A stretch of DNA of 6,673 nt from Flavicella sp049625305 (GCA_049625305.1 JBMZVD010000109.1:1-6673), one strand, 5' to 3'; shown: positions 1 through 6,673, numbered from the stretch's first letter. Translations and numbers: made by a program. Notes: generated by a model from the sequence alone, not told the origin.

Positions 1-561
1 ATAAAATACTCCCTATATCTTGCCTATGGAGTGTTCCTATTTTGCATACTTTTTTACACCAATTACGAAGAAGTACAAGTTCTGCTGCAAAGCATGTTTG
101 CTGTGAGTCTTTCCAAAAACAGTTTAACAGTACTCACTTTGCTTTCTGGAGTCCCCTTGCTTTTGCTTTTATTTATTCACAGCAATGAAAAAGATCAGAT
201 GGCATGGATGTTTAAAGAATTATTGTATCTATCAGTACTTTTTGTGTTCTTTTGGGCAGCTCCACTCATTATTGCTTTTGCGGTTTACTTTATCATTTGG
301 CATAGTGTCCCCTCAATCAAAGATCAGATTTCTTATCTCTATGGGAATACAAGCCTCTATTCTACCCTGTCTTATTTGAAAAAATCGCTTTTATTTTGGG
401 GCATTAGCCTACTATTCCTAATGGGCATTTATTTCTATTTCAAAGAGAGTCAATTGTTTGACGCTGTGCTGTTTGCCATTCTGTTTGTAGTAACGGTTCC
501 ACATACTCTCGTCATTTTTTGGATGCATTGGAGAATCAAACATGTACAAAACAATCAATAA
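1..561 (+). CDS. blh: Brp/Blh-family beta-carotene 15,15'-dioxygenase, C-terminal part (5' end outside window)
   Basis: Members of this family are integral membrane enzymes that cleave beta-carotene into two retinal molecules, the chromophore of proteorhodopsin. The frame is open from the first base, so the gene starts upstream; 186 codons are visible before TAA at 559-561. A GTG at 31 is internal and should not be taken as the start. The visible part is very hydrophobic, with about five or six membrane segments. Two family-like stretches stand out: FAVYFIIWHSVPSIKDQ (His at 301-303), and near the C-terminus VTVPHTLVIFWMH (His at 502-504). Conserved histidines bind the catalytic iron in this family, and these two are the best candidates here; the N-terminal ones would lie outside the window. 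The protein ends in a short basic tail. Family assignment is by motif recall and membrane pattern. In flavobacteria the gene usually sits beside a proteorhodopsin gene, which would be upstream, but that cannot be seen. Confidence 0.8.
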   Translation: MKYSLYLAYGVFLFCILFYTNYEEVQVLLQSMFAVSLSKNSLTVLTLLSGVPLLLLLFIHSNEKDQMAWMFKELLYLSVLFVFFWAAPLIIAFAVYFIIWHSVPSIKDQISYLYGNTSLYSTLSYLKKSLLFWGISLLFLMGIYFYFKESQLFDAVLFAILFVVTVPHTLVIFWMHWRIKHVQNNQ

Positions 562-590
562 TCAGTACTAAGTCTCTTTATTTTTCTTGG

Positions 591-613
591 TATGGCATGA
601 TTTATGAACCATA
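591..613. repeat. Imperfect inverted repeat between blh and the barrel gene
   Basis: TATGGCAT (591-598) can pair with ATG-aa-CCATA (604-613), giving an 8-bp stem with a two-base bulge around a 5-base loop. It lies in the 71-base gap between the two plus-strand genes. No T-run follows on either strand, so it does not look like an intrinsic terminator. It could be a weak processing or regulatory hairpin, or chance in AT-rich DNA. No convincing Bacteroidetes-type promoter (TTG, then TAnnTTTG) is visible in the gap; the nearest candidate is TTG at 587-589 with TAATGTTA at 612-619, a poor match. Confidence 0.25.
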
Positions 614-632
614 ATGTTAAAACAAAAAAACG

Positions 633-1475
633 ATGCATTCAATTCATATTTTTTTTCTAGCATTTTTACTTACCACAGCTTCATTTGGACAAAACAAACT
701 GCAAAGTGCCAAAGAGTCTATTAGTAAATCAAGTCCGCGTTCACAAGGGGGAAAAAGAGGAAGTAGCGATAGTAAATCTAATAGAAATTACGATAGGTAC
801 GATTCATACCAGACCTCCTTTGCTTCTAATTTTATAGAAGATATATTATACCAAGTTACTTGGGGTATGGTTCGAGGAATGTTATTTGAAGCATATGGCG
901 AGAGGATGTCGCGTCACAGCAAAGCTGGTCTTACAACCTATCCTTATGCTGAAGGGCAACAAGGTGATTTTGACTTTTATAATACAGAAAAAACAGCACG
1001 ATTCGCCATTGAAAACAACTATTTGACGAGCAGTACAATCAAAGGGAATTACCTAAAAGGAGAATTGAATTTTGCAAAACGTATTAGCTTGACGGGAGAT
1101 TTTTTATACATGAATGAAAAATTGTTTCGTGGTGGAAAAACAAACTACAGACAATATACTGTAATGGCCAACTACTACCGTATACGCACCCCAAAAATAA
1201 GTGTATGGTATGGATTGGGTGCAAGATATGTAGGTGAAGAAGTGGATACGTATGGTTTTGCATACAATTTTGGGATGCGACTTTTTCTCAAAAAACCATT
1301 GAGTTTTGAAACAGTGTTTACGGGTTCTGTTATTGATGTAAATCCTGTCAATCAATTCGATGCCAAACTAAAATGGCACCGTAACAAATTGTTTCTAACA
1401 ACTGGATACAATCATGTAAATATCAATGGAACACACTTCAACCAACTTTCTCTTGGACTAGGAACGTATTTCTAG
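633..1475 (+). CDS. Secreted, probable outer-membrane beta-barrel protein of unknown function
   Basis: I do not recognise a named family for this 280-residue protein. Residues 1-20 form a typical signal peptide (hydrophobic FFLAFLLTTASFGQ), with cleavage likely around residue 19-20. Residues 25-58 are rich in Ser, Lys, Arg, Gly and Asn and look disordered. Residues 62-92 carry a more hydrophobic, aromatic stretch (around VTWGMVRGMLFEAYGE). From about residue 137 to the end come alternating polar/apolar segments with many Tyr, Phe and Gly, as in amphipathic strands of a small barrel (for example ISVWYGLGARYVG and the final LSLGLGTYF). The C-terminal residue is Phe, a common signature of outer-membrane barrels. 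ATG at 633 is the first start after an in-frame stop at 618-620, so the start is secure; there is no Shine-Dalgarno, only an A-run. It follows blh by 71 bases on the same strand and could be co-transcribed. The outer-membrane location is inferred. Confidence 0.75.
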   Translation: MHSIHIFFLAFLLTTASFGQNKLQSAKESISKSSPRSQGGKRGSSDSKSNRNYDRYDSYQTSFASNFIEDILYQVTWGMVRGMLFEAYGERMSRHSKAGLTTYPYAEGQQGDFDFYNTEKTARFAIENNYLTSSTIKGNYLKGELNFAKRISLTGDFLYMNEKLFRGGKTNYRQYTVMANYYRIRTPKISVWYGLGARYVGEEVDTYGFAYNFGMRLFLKKPLSFETVFTGSVIDVNPVNQFDAKLKWHRNKLFLTTGYNHVNINGTHFNQLSLGLGTYF

Positions 1476-1479
1476 ATAC

Positions 1480-1884
1480 CTATATTGAAACTGGTCCTAC
1501 ATAATACCAATACCCATTTTCTTTAACAAAATAGGAGTTTTCTTTGATGACCTGAACTTGACCGCACTCGTAAAAATAGGCTGCAAAGGAAACGGTTCCT
1601 TCAATGTCATTATCAGTTCCTTTCGTTGAAGACAACACCTCCAAACGTATCCAATTGACAGAACGAGCCCAAGAGACGATCTCGGACTTTTCTTTTGGCT
1701 TACGAGTGCTTTTGTGTTGTGTATTTATCAAATAATCCCCCATGGCTTTGGTAAATGCCGTATACCTAGAGCGCATTAAAGCTTCAGCAGTGGTTGCCAT
1801 AGCATGAGAATTGTGTATAGGATGGCAACATACCATATATGACAATCCACTTCCACAAGCACATGGATTGTTAGGACTCCCCAT
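1480..1884 (-). CDS. YchJ-family protein with N-terminal SEC-C zinc-binding motif
   Basis: This 134-residue protein starts with a SEC-C motif, NPCACGSGLSYMVCC (residues 6-20), whose Cys8, Cys10, Cys19 and Cys20 (or nearby His21/His24) would hold a zinc ion. The motif is also found at the C-terminus of SecA. The segment AEALMRSRYTAF (33-44) and the later tryptophan-containing region (SWARSVNWIRLEV, 71-83) are characteristic of the YchJ/UPF0225 family, with an NTF2-like fold after the zinc motif. The length is slightly short of, but comparable to, E. coli YchJ. Biochemical function is not established; the protein is presumably cytoplasmic since no signal peptide is present. The ATG at 1884-1882 lies inside the end of the preceding small gene (14-base overlap in another frame), suggesting coupled translation. 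It is the last gene of the minus-strand run, and its stop is 4 bases from the stop of the convergent barrel gene. Confidence 0.88.
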   Translation of the reverse strand: MGSPNNPCACGSGLSYMVCCHPIHNSHAMATTAEALMRSRYTAFTKAMGDYLINTQHKSTRKPKEKSEIVSWARSVNWIRLEVLSSTKGTDNDIEGTVSFAAYFYECGQVQVIKENSYFVKENGYWYYVGPVSI

Positions 1885-2047
1885 CTGCAGCTTGCTTTTT
1901 AAGTTGTTCCTGATGTTTGCGAACCAATGCTTTCAAACGCAACTCATGTTGCTTCTTGTCTTCTCGCAACTTGTTCTTTTTGCGATCCATCAACTTGCTG
2001 TGCTTTGCCTTGTTTTTGGTGTTTTTCTCTTTGCCCTTTTTACCCAT
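1871..2047 (-). CDS. Small lysine-rich basic protein (58 aa), unknown function
   Basis: Reading from ATG at 2047-2045 to TAA at 1873-1871 gives a 58-residue protein beginning MGKKGKEKNTKNKAKHSK and ending KKQAADGES. It has 17 Lys and 4 Arg against 8 acidic residues (net about +13), no Cys and no aromatic residues. Residues 1-18 look disordered; residues 19-54 look like one charged helix with spaced leucines (19, 27, 36, 38, 41, 49), possibly a coiled coil. No signal peptide or membrane segment is present, so it should be cytoplasmic; such composition would suit RNA, ribosome or DNA contact, but this is inference. The gene fills the otherwise empty stretch between the TolC-type gene (9-base gap) and the YchJ gene (14-base overlap), which is the main argument that it is real. 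There is no obvious Shine-Dalgarno, as is normal here. I do not recognise a named family. Confidence 0.75.
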   Translation of the reverse strand: MGKKGKEKNTKNKAKHSKLMDRKKNKLREDKKQHELRLKALVRKHQEQLKKQAADGES

Positions 2048-2056
2048 GATACAAAA

Positions 2057-3385
2057 CTACCAATTATTTTCTGATAACAGTGTGCCTGAGAGTTGCAGCA
2101 AACGTAACTCAGCATTTTTAGCATTGTATTTTGCAGTGCTATAATTCAATTCGACATTGAGTAAATTGTTTTGAGCAGTTCTAAAATCAATATTGGTCAA
2201 TTGACCCAATTTGTAATATTCTTCAGAACGTTCGAAGTTTAGAGTACTCGTTTTGACATTGTCTTCTTGAACTTGCAAAGTAAATAACGCATTTTTATAA
2301 AGTGACCAGGCGTTTTTGAGGTCTCTTTGCAATGTTTGCCACTGCTGTACTTTGGCTATTTTTTGACGATCTTCGGTTATTTGAGCGTTGCGCATACGGG
2401 TTTGAGTGCTACCGCCATCGAATAAGTCCCAATTCAAAGTGATGCCTGCATTGATACCATTTTGCGAATTGGAAATTGGACTAAACGGTGTGGTTGCATC
2501 ATTGACACGTTGCGACCAAGCATAAGAACTTGTCAAACTGACCTGTGGCATCCAAGGAGCTCTTGCTATTTTCCTATCTAAAACACCTAAATTCACATTC
2601 TTTTCTGCTTGTAAATAGTTTACGTTTTGAGCTTTTGCTTGTTGCAATAATGTTGCTAAATTCAAATCAGCTGCATAAAGCACATCTGTTGTAACACGAA
2701 ACTCTGTATCTACATCCCTTCCCATCACAAGATTCAAATCTCTTGTGGCATTTTCTAATTCGCGTTCAGCTGTCAAATATGCAATACTATCGTTGCTCAC
2801 ATCTACCTTGGCATTCAAGACGGATAATTTGTTATTTTGTCCGTATGCTAACTCGTAATTACTTCGTTGATAACGCATTTTTGAAATGGCTAAAGTTGCT
2901 TTTCGCTGGGCCACATTTTCATACAAGCGAGCCACTTCATAATAAGCTTGAAACAAGGTCAGCATTGTGTTTTCTAGGACAGCTCTTGCTTGTAGCGAAC
3001 TGATATTGTACACTTCTTTCAAACGCTTGTGAGTGTAATACCTTCCCAAACCATTGAATAAGATATAATTGACACCTATAGATGCGCTGTAATTTTCTGA
3101 CTCGGCTCCAGAGACTGAACGCGTGTCACCACTTTCAAATTCTACTTCAGAATCGTTAGAATTGTAGGTTGCATTGGCTCTAGAAAACACAGTTGGCAAA
3201 TAACCACTGTTCAAAAAATCAGCATTATTTTTTGCTATTTCTAAGTTTTTTTTACTCAAAACGATGTCGTAATTGTTTTCCAAAGCAATGGCAATTGCCT
3301 GTTCTTTGGTCAAAACCTGCTGTGCAAATGTCTTTGCTGTACTCAGTAATAAAACACATAGAATGATTGAAATAACTCTTTTCAT
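2057..3385 (-). CDS. TolC-family outer-membrane efflux channel
   Basis: This is the outer-membrane duct of a tripartite efflux pump. The 442-residue protein has a signal peptide (residues 1 to about 21, ending KTFAQ), then the two tandem outer-membrane efflux protein repeats expected for the family, roughly 25-220 and 240-435. Each repeat has long alpha-helical, Gln/Asn/Ala/Leu-rich stretches and a strand region. The internal duplication shows in paired motifs: YILFNGLGR (107-115) against WDLFDGGST (319-327), and YELAYGQNNKLSVLNAK (177-193) against YYKLGQLTNIDFRTAQ (390-405). The opening LTKEQAIAIALENNYDI is typical of Bacteroidetes TolC homologues. No lipobox cysteine is present at the signal cleavage site (the only Cys, residue 10, is within the hydrophobic core), so it is probably not a lipoprotein. 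The start lies 5 bases after the RND stop, so it is surely co-transcribed with the pump gene. Substrate cannot be told from sequence. Confidence 0.95.
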   Translation of the reverse strand: MKRVISIILCVLLLSTAKTFAQQVLTKEQAIAIALENNYDIVLSKKNLEIAKNNADFLNSGYLPTVFSRANATYNSNDSEVEFESGDTRSVSGAESENYSASIGVNYILFNGLGRYYTHKRLKEVYNISSLQARAVLENTMLTLFQAYYEVARLYENVAQRKATLAISKMRYQRSNYELAYGQNNKLSVLNAKVDVSNDSIAYLTAERELENATRDLNLVMGRDVDTEFRVTTDVLYAADLNLATLLQQAKAQNVNYLQAEKNVNLGVLDRKIARAPWMPQVSLTSSYAWSQRVNDATTPFSPISNSQNGINAGITLNWDLFDGGSTQTRMRNAQITEDRQKIAKVQQWQTLQRDLKNAWSLYKNALFTLQVQEDNVKTSTLNFERSEEYYKLGQLTNIDFRTAQNNLLNVELNYSTAKYNAKNAELRLLQLSGTLLSENNW

Positions 3386-3390
3386 GGGTA

Positions 3391-6300
3391 TTATAAATTC
3401 TTTATTTCTTCTGTTTCAACTTCCAATTCTTTAACGGCTCTTTCAACCGACTCTCGCGATGGTTTTTTTCCTTCCCACAACCAAATGATATATACTTTCA
3501 TCAAATTGAACGCAGATAGTAAAATAGGCAGGGTCAACAAGGTCAAAAATGTAGCAACCACAATTCCATAGGCAATTGATATGGCCATTGGTATTAAAAA
3601 TTGCGCCTGTCTGCTGGTTTCAAAAATGAGCGGTGTCAAACCTGCTACCGTGGTAATCGTCGTCAAGAAAATCGCTCTAAATCGAGAGCGTCCTGCTTCG
3701 TACAAAGCTTCGTCAAAGGTCATTCCTTTTTTCAAAAAACCATTGAATTTACTGATTAAGACCAAACCATCATTGACCATGATTCCGATCAAAGCAATGA
3801 TACCCAACAAGGAAAGTACATTTACAGAAAACCCATGAATCCAGTGTCCCCAACCAATACCAACAAAGCTAAACGGCACCATCAACAACAATATAAAAGG
3901 CTGTCCATACGAACGGAATGTAAATACAATAACGATATAAATCAGTAATAAAATAACCCCTCCAACCCGTGGTAGTGAACCTGTAACCTTTGAAGCTTCT
4001 CGGTTTTGTCCTTCATAAGAAGCCGTTACCGATGGGTATTGGGCTTGGATTTCTGGCATGATACGCGTACGAATATCTTGAAGCACATCCGTAGCAGAAG
4101 CCTTAGCATCTGCCATATCTGCATCCACCTTAATTTCTCGTTTACCATTGAGGTGATTGATGGAAACTTCCCCGCGTTCAATTGTATAGGTGGCAATCTC
4201 TGAAAAAGCAACGGAAGTTCCTAGGGGTGTATTGATACGCATGTTGTCAAGATTTCTCATCGACGAACGTTCTTCCAAAGGATAGCGTACCCACACGCGT
4301 ATTTCATCCCTACCTCTTAAAAATCGTTGTACTTGAAAACCAAAAAATCCGGTACGAACTTGTCCCATCACATCGCGTAAAGTCAACCCAAGGAAATAAG
4401 CCTTGTCGTTTAATTTTACTTTGATTTCTTTGATTCCTTGTGGATCGTTGTCCAAAACATCTTTTAAGACAGGATTTTTTGACAATTCCTCTTTTAAAAT
4501 TTTCTTTGCTTCCTTGAGTTCTTTGATATTGTTACTCAAAAGCGACACAGAGACTGGACTTCCACCAAAATTCCCCCCTGAACCGAAGGTCACATTTTCA
4601 GCACCATAGACCTCTCCTACTTCGTCACGAATAGCATTGGCGACATCACGAGAAGGAAAATCTCGTTTGTCACCAGGCAATAGATTGATACGCAAACGTG
4701 CGTTCGATGTTCCGGATCCAATGCGTTTGATAATATTGTCAATAACCGGAAGATTTCCCGATTGTCTCTCTGTAAAATCTGCACCTACCTTCCAAGCTTT
4801 GGCTTCAATCATGCTTATGATAGAGTCTGTAATTTTCTCATTGGTCCCTTGTGGCATTTTCAAATTGACCACCACTCGGTCACTGGCTATAGATGGAAAA
4901 AAGGTCACTTTTATAATACCCCCTTGCACACCTCCTAACGTAATCAAAAACAAACCTAAGGGTATGGCAACTCCATACAAGGGATAACGCAGTACAAAAC
5001 GCAATGCAGGTGCGTAGAGACGGTCACGCATAAAGTCCATTAACTTTTCAGCATACAAATTGAACTTGTACAATTTTTGCTCGCGATCTAATGCTCTTGA
5101 ATGTGCAACATGCGCAGGTAATATAATCAAAGCTTCTACCAAAGAAACCAACAATGTCAGTGTGACAATCGTGGCTACCTCTCCAAAATACTCTCCGATA
5201 TTCCCATCGATAAAAAAGAATATTGCAAATGCCAATATAGTGGTTAAAATGGCAGACAAAATAGGACCTACTACCTCAAGAGTTCCATCAATAGCAGCAC
5301 GTATAGGTGTTTTTCCGTCTTCATAATGGTGGTAGATGTTTTCTGAAATCACAATACCATCGTCTACCAGTATTCCAATCACGATGATCATACCAAACAG
5401 AGACAATACATTGATGGTGACATTGAAATAACCTGCCAACATAAACATCCCTAAAAAGGCAACAGGTAGACCGGCAGCTACCCAAAAAGCCAAACGAGGA
5501 CGTAAGAACAAGGATAAAAACAACAATACCAACAACATCCCTTGCCAAGCGTTTTTAAACAAAAGTTCGGTACGCTGACGCAACGTTATCGACGCGTCAC
5601 GAGCTATTTTTAATTCAAACGCATCGTGTGTCTCATTGTAAGTTTTAATATAAGCACGCACCTTTTCAGCAGTAGACAGTAAATCTTCACTGTTGGTGTT
5701 GTTAACTTGAATACGAACAGAGGGTTTACCGTTGTAATAGGTGCGAAATGGCGATTCGTTCCAACGATCGGTAACATCTGCAACATCTCTCAAACGTACG
5801 ATACCTCCTTGTGGAGTGGCACGTACCACGATGTCTTGCATATCTTCTGCATAATAAGCACGGTTTTTGGCACGAATCAAATACTGTTCTTCGTCTGTTT
5901 TTACAGCCCCTCCAGAGGTCAATAACTTATCCTTAGAAACAGCATTGGCCAACTGTTGAAAACTCATTTGATAACTACGCAAATCGTTTTCACGGACTGC
6001 AATCTCGATTTCTTCGGCTGGAAAACCATAAATGGCAACTTGTGATATTCCCGGCATGGCCAGAATTTCTTCTTCAATAGATCTCGCTTCTGACTTTAAT
6101 GCTTTTAGGGTAGCGTCTTCACCTGATATGATAAAACTTACAGTTTCACGGATTCCATCGTTTTTAGCAATCACAGGAGGTTCCATTCCCGAGGGAAAGT
6201 TTGGTACTTTGTTAACTGCATTTTTAACATCTGCCAACAAGACATCAATGTCATAATCTTTGATTTTTTCAATGGTGATTCGCGCACTACTTTCACTTGA

Positions 6301-6552
6301 AACTGAAGTAACGCGCTCCACCCCCATCAAACCTTTTAAATTTTCCTCTATTCGCAAGGTAATCCCCTCCTCCATTTCTTGAGGTGAGGCTCCTGGATAG
6401 GCAACATTAATGGATATAAACTTAGTTTTTGTCAATGGAAAAAATGAGGATTTCAAGCCCAAGCCACCCAAAATTCCCAAAACGACAAAAGCTAAAATAA
6501 TAACGTTTACTGCTACGGGGTATTTAATAAAATACGATATGATTTTTTTCAT
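3391..6552 (-). CDS. RND-family (AcrB-like) efflux transporter permease
   Basis: This is the proton-driven inner-membrane pump of a tripartite efflux system. At 1053 residues it has full AcrB-like length and the duplicated layout: TM1 near residues 11-33, a first periplasmic porter loop (about 34-335), TM2-6 (about 336-482), TM7 (about 522-545), a second porter loop (about 546-861) and TM8-12 (about 862-1018). TM4 carries GILVDDGIVISEN with Asp397-Asp398, equivalent to the AcrB proton-relay pair Asp407/Asp408. The matching TM10 motif is GIMVNDGLVLISKF, so Asn927-Asp928 stand where AcrB has Lys940-Asn941; the relay lysine is absent, as in a known subset of RND pumps. A charged cytoplasmic tail (about 1026-1053) ends the protein. 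The ATG at 6552 gives the usual N-terminus (MKKIISYFIKYPVAVNV). Drug, metal or lipid-like substrate cannot be decided. It lies 34 bases after an adaptor gene and 5 bases before the TolC-type gene. Confidence 0.96.
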   Translation of the reverse strand: MKKIISYFIKYPVAVNVIILAFVVLGILGGLGLKSSFFPLTKTKFISINVAYPGASPQEMEEGITLRIEENLKGLMGVERVTSVSSESSARITIEKIKDYDIDVLLADVKNAVNKVPNFPSGMEPPVIAKNDGIRETVSFIISGEDATLKALKSEARSIEEEILAMPGISQVAIYGFPAEEIEIAVRENDLRSYQMSFQQLANAVSKDKLLTSGGAVKTDEEQYLIRAKNRAYYAEDMQDIVVRATPQGGIVRLRDVADVTDRWNESPFRTYYNGKPSVRIQVNNTNSEDLLSTAEKVRAYIKTYNETHDAFELKIARDASITLRQRTELLFKNAWQGMLLVLLFLSLFLRPRLAFWVAAGLPVAFLGMFMLAGYFNVTINVLSLFGMIIVIGILVDDGIVISENIYHHYEDGKTPIRAAIDGTLEVVGPILSAILTTILAFAIFFFIDGNIGEYFGEVATIVTLTLLVSLVEALIILPAHVAHSRALDREQKLYKFNLYAEKLMDFMRDRLYAPALRFVLRYPLYGVAIPLGLFLITLGGVQGGIIKVTFFPSIASDRVVVNLKMPQGTNEKITDSIISMIEAKAWKVGADFTERQSGNLPVIDNIIKRIGSGTSNARLRINLLPGDKRDFPSRDVANAIRDEVGEVYGAENVTFGSGGNFGGSPVSVSLLSNNIKELKEAKKILKEELSKNPVLKDVLDNDPQGIKEIKVKLNDKAYFLGLTLRDVMGQVRTGFFGFQVQRFLRGRDEIRVWVRYPLEERSSMRNLDNMRINTPLGTSVAFSEIATYTIERGEVSINHLNGKREIKVDADMADAKASATDVLQDIRTRIMPEIQAQYPSVTASYEGQNREASKVTGSLPRVGGVILLLIYIVIVFTFRSYGQPFILLLMVPFSFVGIGWGHWIHGFSVNVLSLLGIIALIGIMVNDGLVLISKFNGFLKKGMTFDEALYEAGRSRFRAIFLTTITTVAGLTPLIFETSRQAQFLIPMAISIAYGIVVATFLTLLTLPILLSAFNLMKVYIIWLWEGKKPSRESVERAVKELEVETEEIKNL

Positions 6553-6586
6553 TGTAGAAAGTGTCTAATTGGAGTACTTAAAAAAA

Positions 6587-6673
6587 TTAATTTTTATCGA
6601 ATAATTTTACTTGCATGCCTTCAAAAGCACCAGATACAGGACGATTGACTAATAATTGTCCGTTTTTTAACCC
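6587..6673 (-). CDS. RND efflux periplasmic adaptor (membrane fusion protein), C-terminal fragment
   Basis: The minus strand is open from the window edge for 28 codons, ending in TAA at 6589-6587. The fragment begins GLKNGQLLVNRPVSGAFEGM and ends VKLFDKN. The pattern of a Gly-Leu-x-x-Gly turn, a short strand ending in Val, Pro-Val, then Ala-Phe-Glu-Gly-Met matches the membrane-proximal C-terminal end of HlyD/AcrA-type adaptors, which hold the RND pump and TolC duct together. Position supports this: it lies directly upstream of the RND gene with a 34-base gap. Most of the gene, including any lipobox or signal peptide, is beyond the window, so subtype cannot be judged. Called from motif likeness and context. 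Confidence 0.8.
   Translation of the reverse strand, partial: GLKNGQLLVNRPVSGAFEGMQVKLFDKN

Larger units (their letters stand above)
1480..6673 (-). other. Predicted operon: adaptor - RND pump - TolC - small basic protein - YchJ
   Basis: Five minus-strand genes follow each other with gaps of 34, 5 and 9 bases and a final 14-base overlap. No terminator-like hairpin followed by a T-run was seen in any gap, and the gaps of 5 and 9 bases leave no room for a separate promoter outside coding sequence. The promoter and any regulator must lie beyond the right edge of the window. The grouping is inferred from spacing and direction only. Confidence 0.65.

Noticed and set aside
31..561. GTG at 31 as the true start of the Blh-like gene
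   Set aside because: The frame is open to the window edge and the family is much longer with several more N-terminal membrane helices, so this is an internal codon of a gene cut by the edge.
1811..2144. Two overlapping plus-strand ORFs coding for hydrophobic peptides
   Set aside because: They lie opposite the YchJ-type gene, the small lysine-rich gene and the end of the TolC-type gene. Their Phe/Leu-rich content is what antisense of Lys-rich codons produces.
4026..4211. 61-codon minus-strand ORF within the RND gene
   Set aside because: It is an out-of-frame shadow of the second periplasmic loop; the RND frame is intact through it, so no frameshift is implied.
4637..4987. 116-codon plus-strand ORF inside the RND gene
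   Set aside because: It is fully antisense to a well-supported RND coding region, with no recognisable domain or separate start signals.
5321..5548. 75-codon minus-strand ORF inside the RND gene in another frame
   Set aside because: It overlaps the TM2-TM4 region of the RND protein; its Val/Cys-rich translation is an out-of-frame shadow.
6553..6586. Possible promoter or terminator in the 34-base gap between adaptor and RND genes
   Set aside because: It has a T-run right after the adaptor stop on the minus strand but no stem before it, and no TAnnTTTG-type box was found.
1..6673. CRISPR arrays, tRNA or rRNA genes, insertion sequences or attachment sites
   Set aside because: No spaced repeats, cloverleaf-like segments, transposase-like coding or flanking terminal repeats were seen; nearly all bases are assigned to ordinary genes.

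Overview
The window is AT-rich DNA, most likely from a marine-type member of Bacteroidetes (class Flavobacteriia). Three things point there. The start codons lack clear Shine-Dalgarno sequences and sit behind A-rich leaders. The protein families and their signal peptides (for example one ending TASFGQ and one ending KTFAQQ) are of flavobacterial style. A Brp/Blh-type retinal-forming dioxygenase is present, which in these bacteria usually accompanies a proteorhodopsin. The assignment is inferred from sequence style, not from a database match.

Left part, plus strand. The window opens inside a gene for a Brp/Blh-family beta-carotene dioxygenase (1-561, 5' end missing). After a 71-base gap comes a complete gene for a secreted, probably outer-membrane beta-barrel protein of unknown function (633-1475).

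Right part, minus strand. The rest reads leftwards as one compact probable operon: the last 28 codons of a periplasmic adaptor (membrane fusion protein, 6673-6587), a full RND inner-membrane pump (6552-3391), a TolC-type outer-membrane channel (3385-2057), a 58-residue lysine-rich protein (2047-1871) and a YchJ/SEC-C-type protein (1884-1480). Gaps are 34, 5 and 9 bases, and the last two genes overlap by 14 bases. The first three genes encode a complete tripartite efflux pump: the RND protein takes up substrate and is driven by protons, the adaptor bridges the periplasm, and the TolC-like protein forms the exit duct. The last two genes have no obvious role in efflux and may simply share the transcript.

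The plus-strand and minus-strand units converge, with only 4 bases between stop codons (1476-1479). No RNA gene, CRISPR array, insertion sequence, tRNA or convincing intrinsic terminator was seen. I found no clear sign of an undescribed system. The least explained items are the small lysine-rich gene, easily missed because of its size and overlap, and the uncharacterised barrel protein behind the retinal-forming enzyme.
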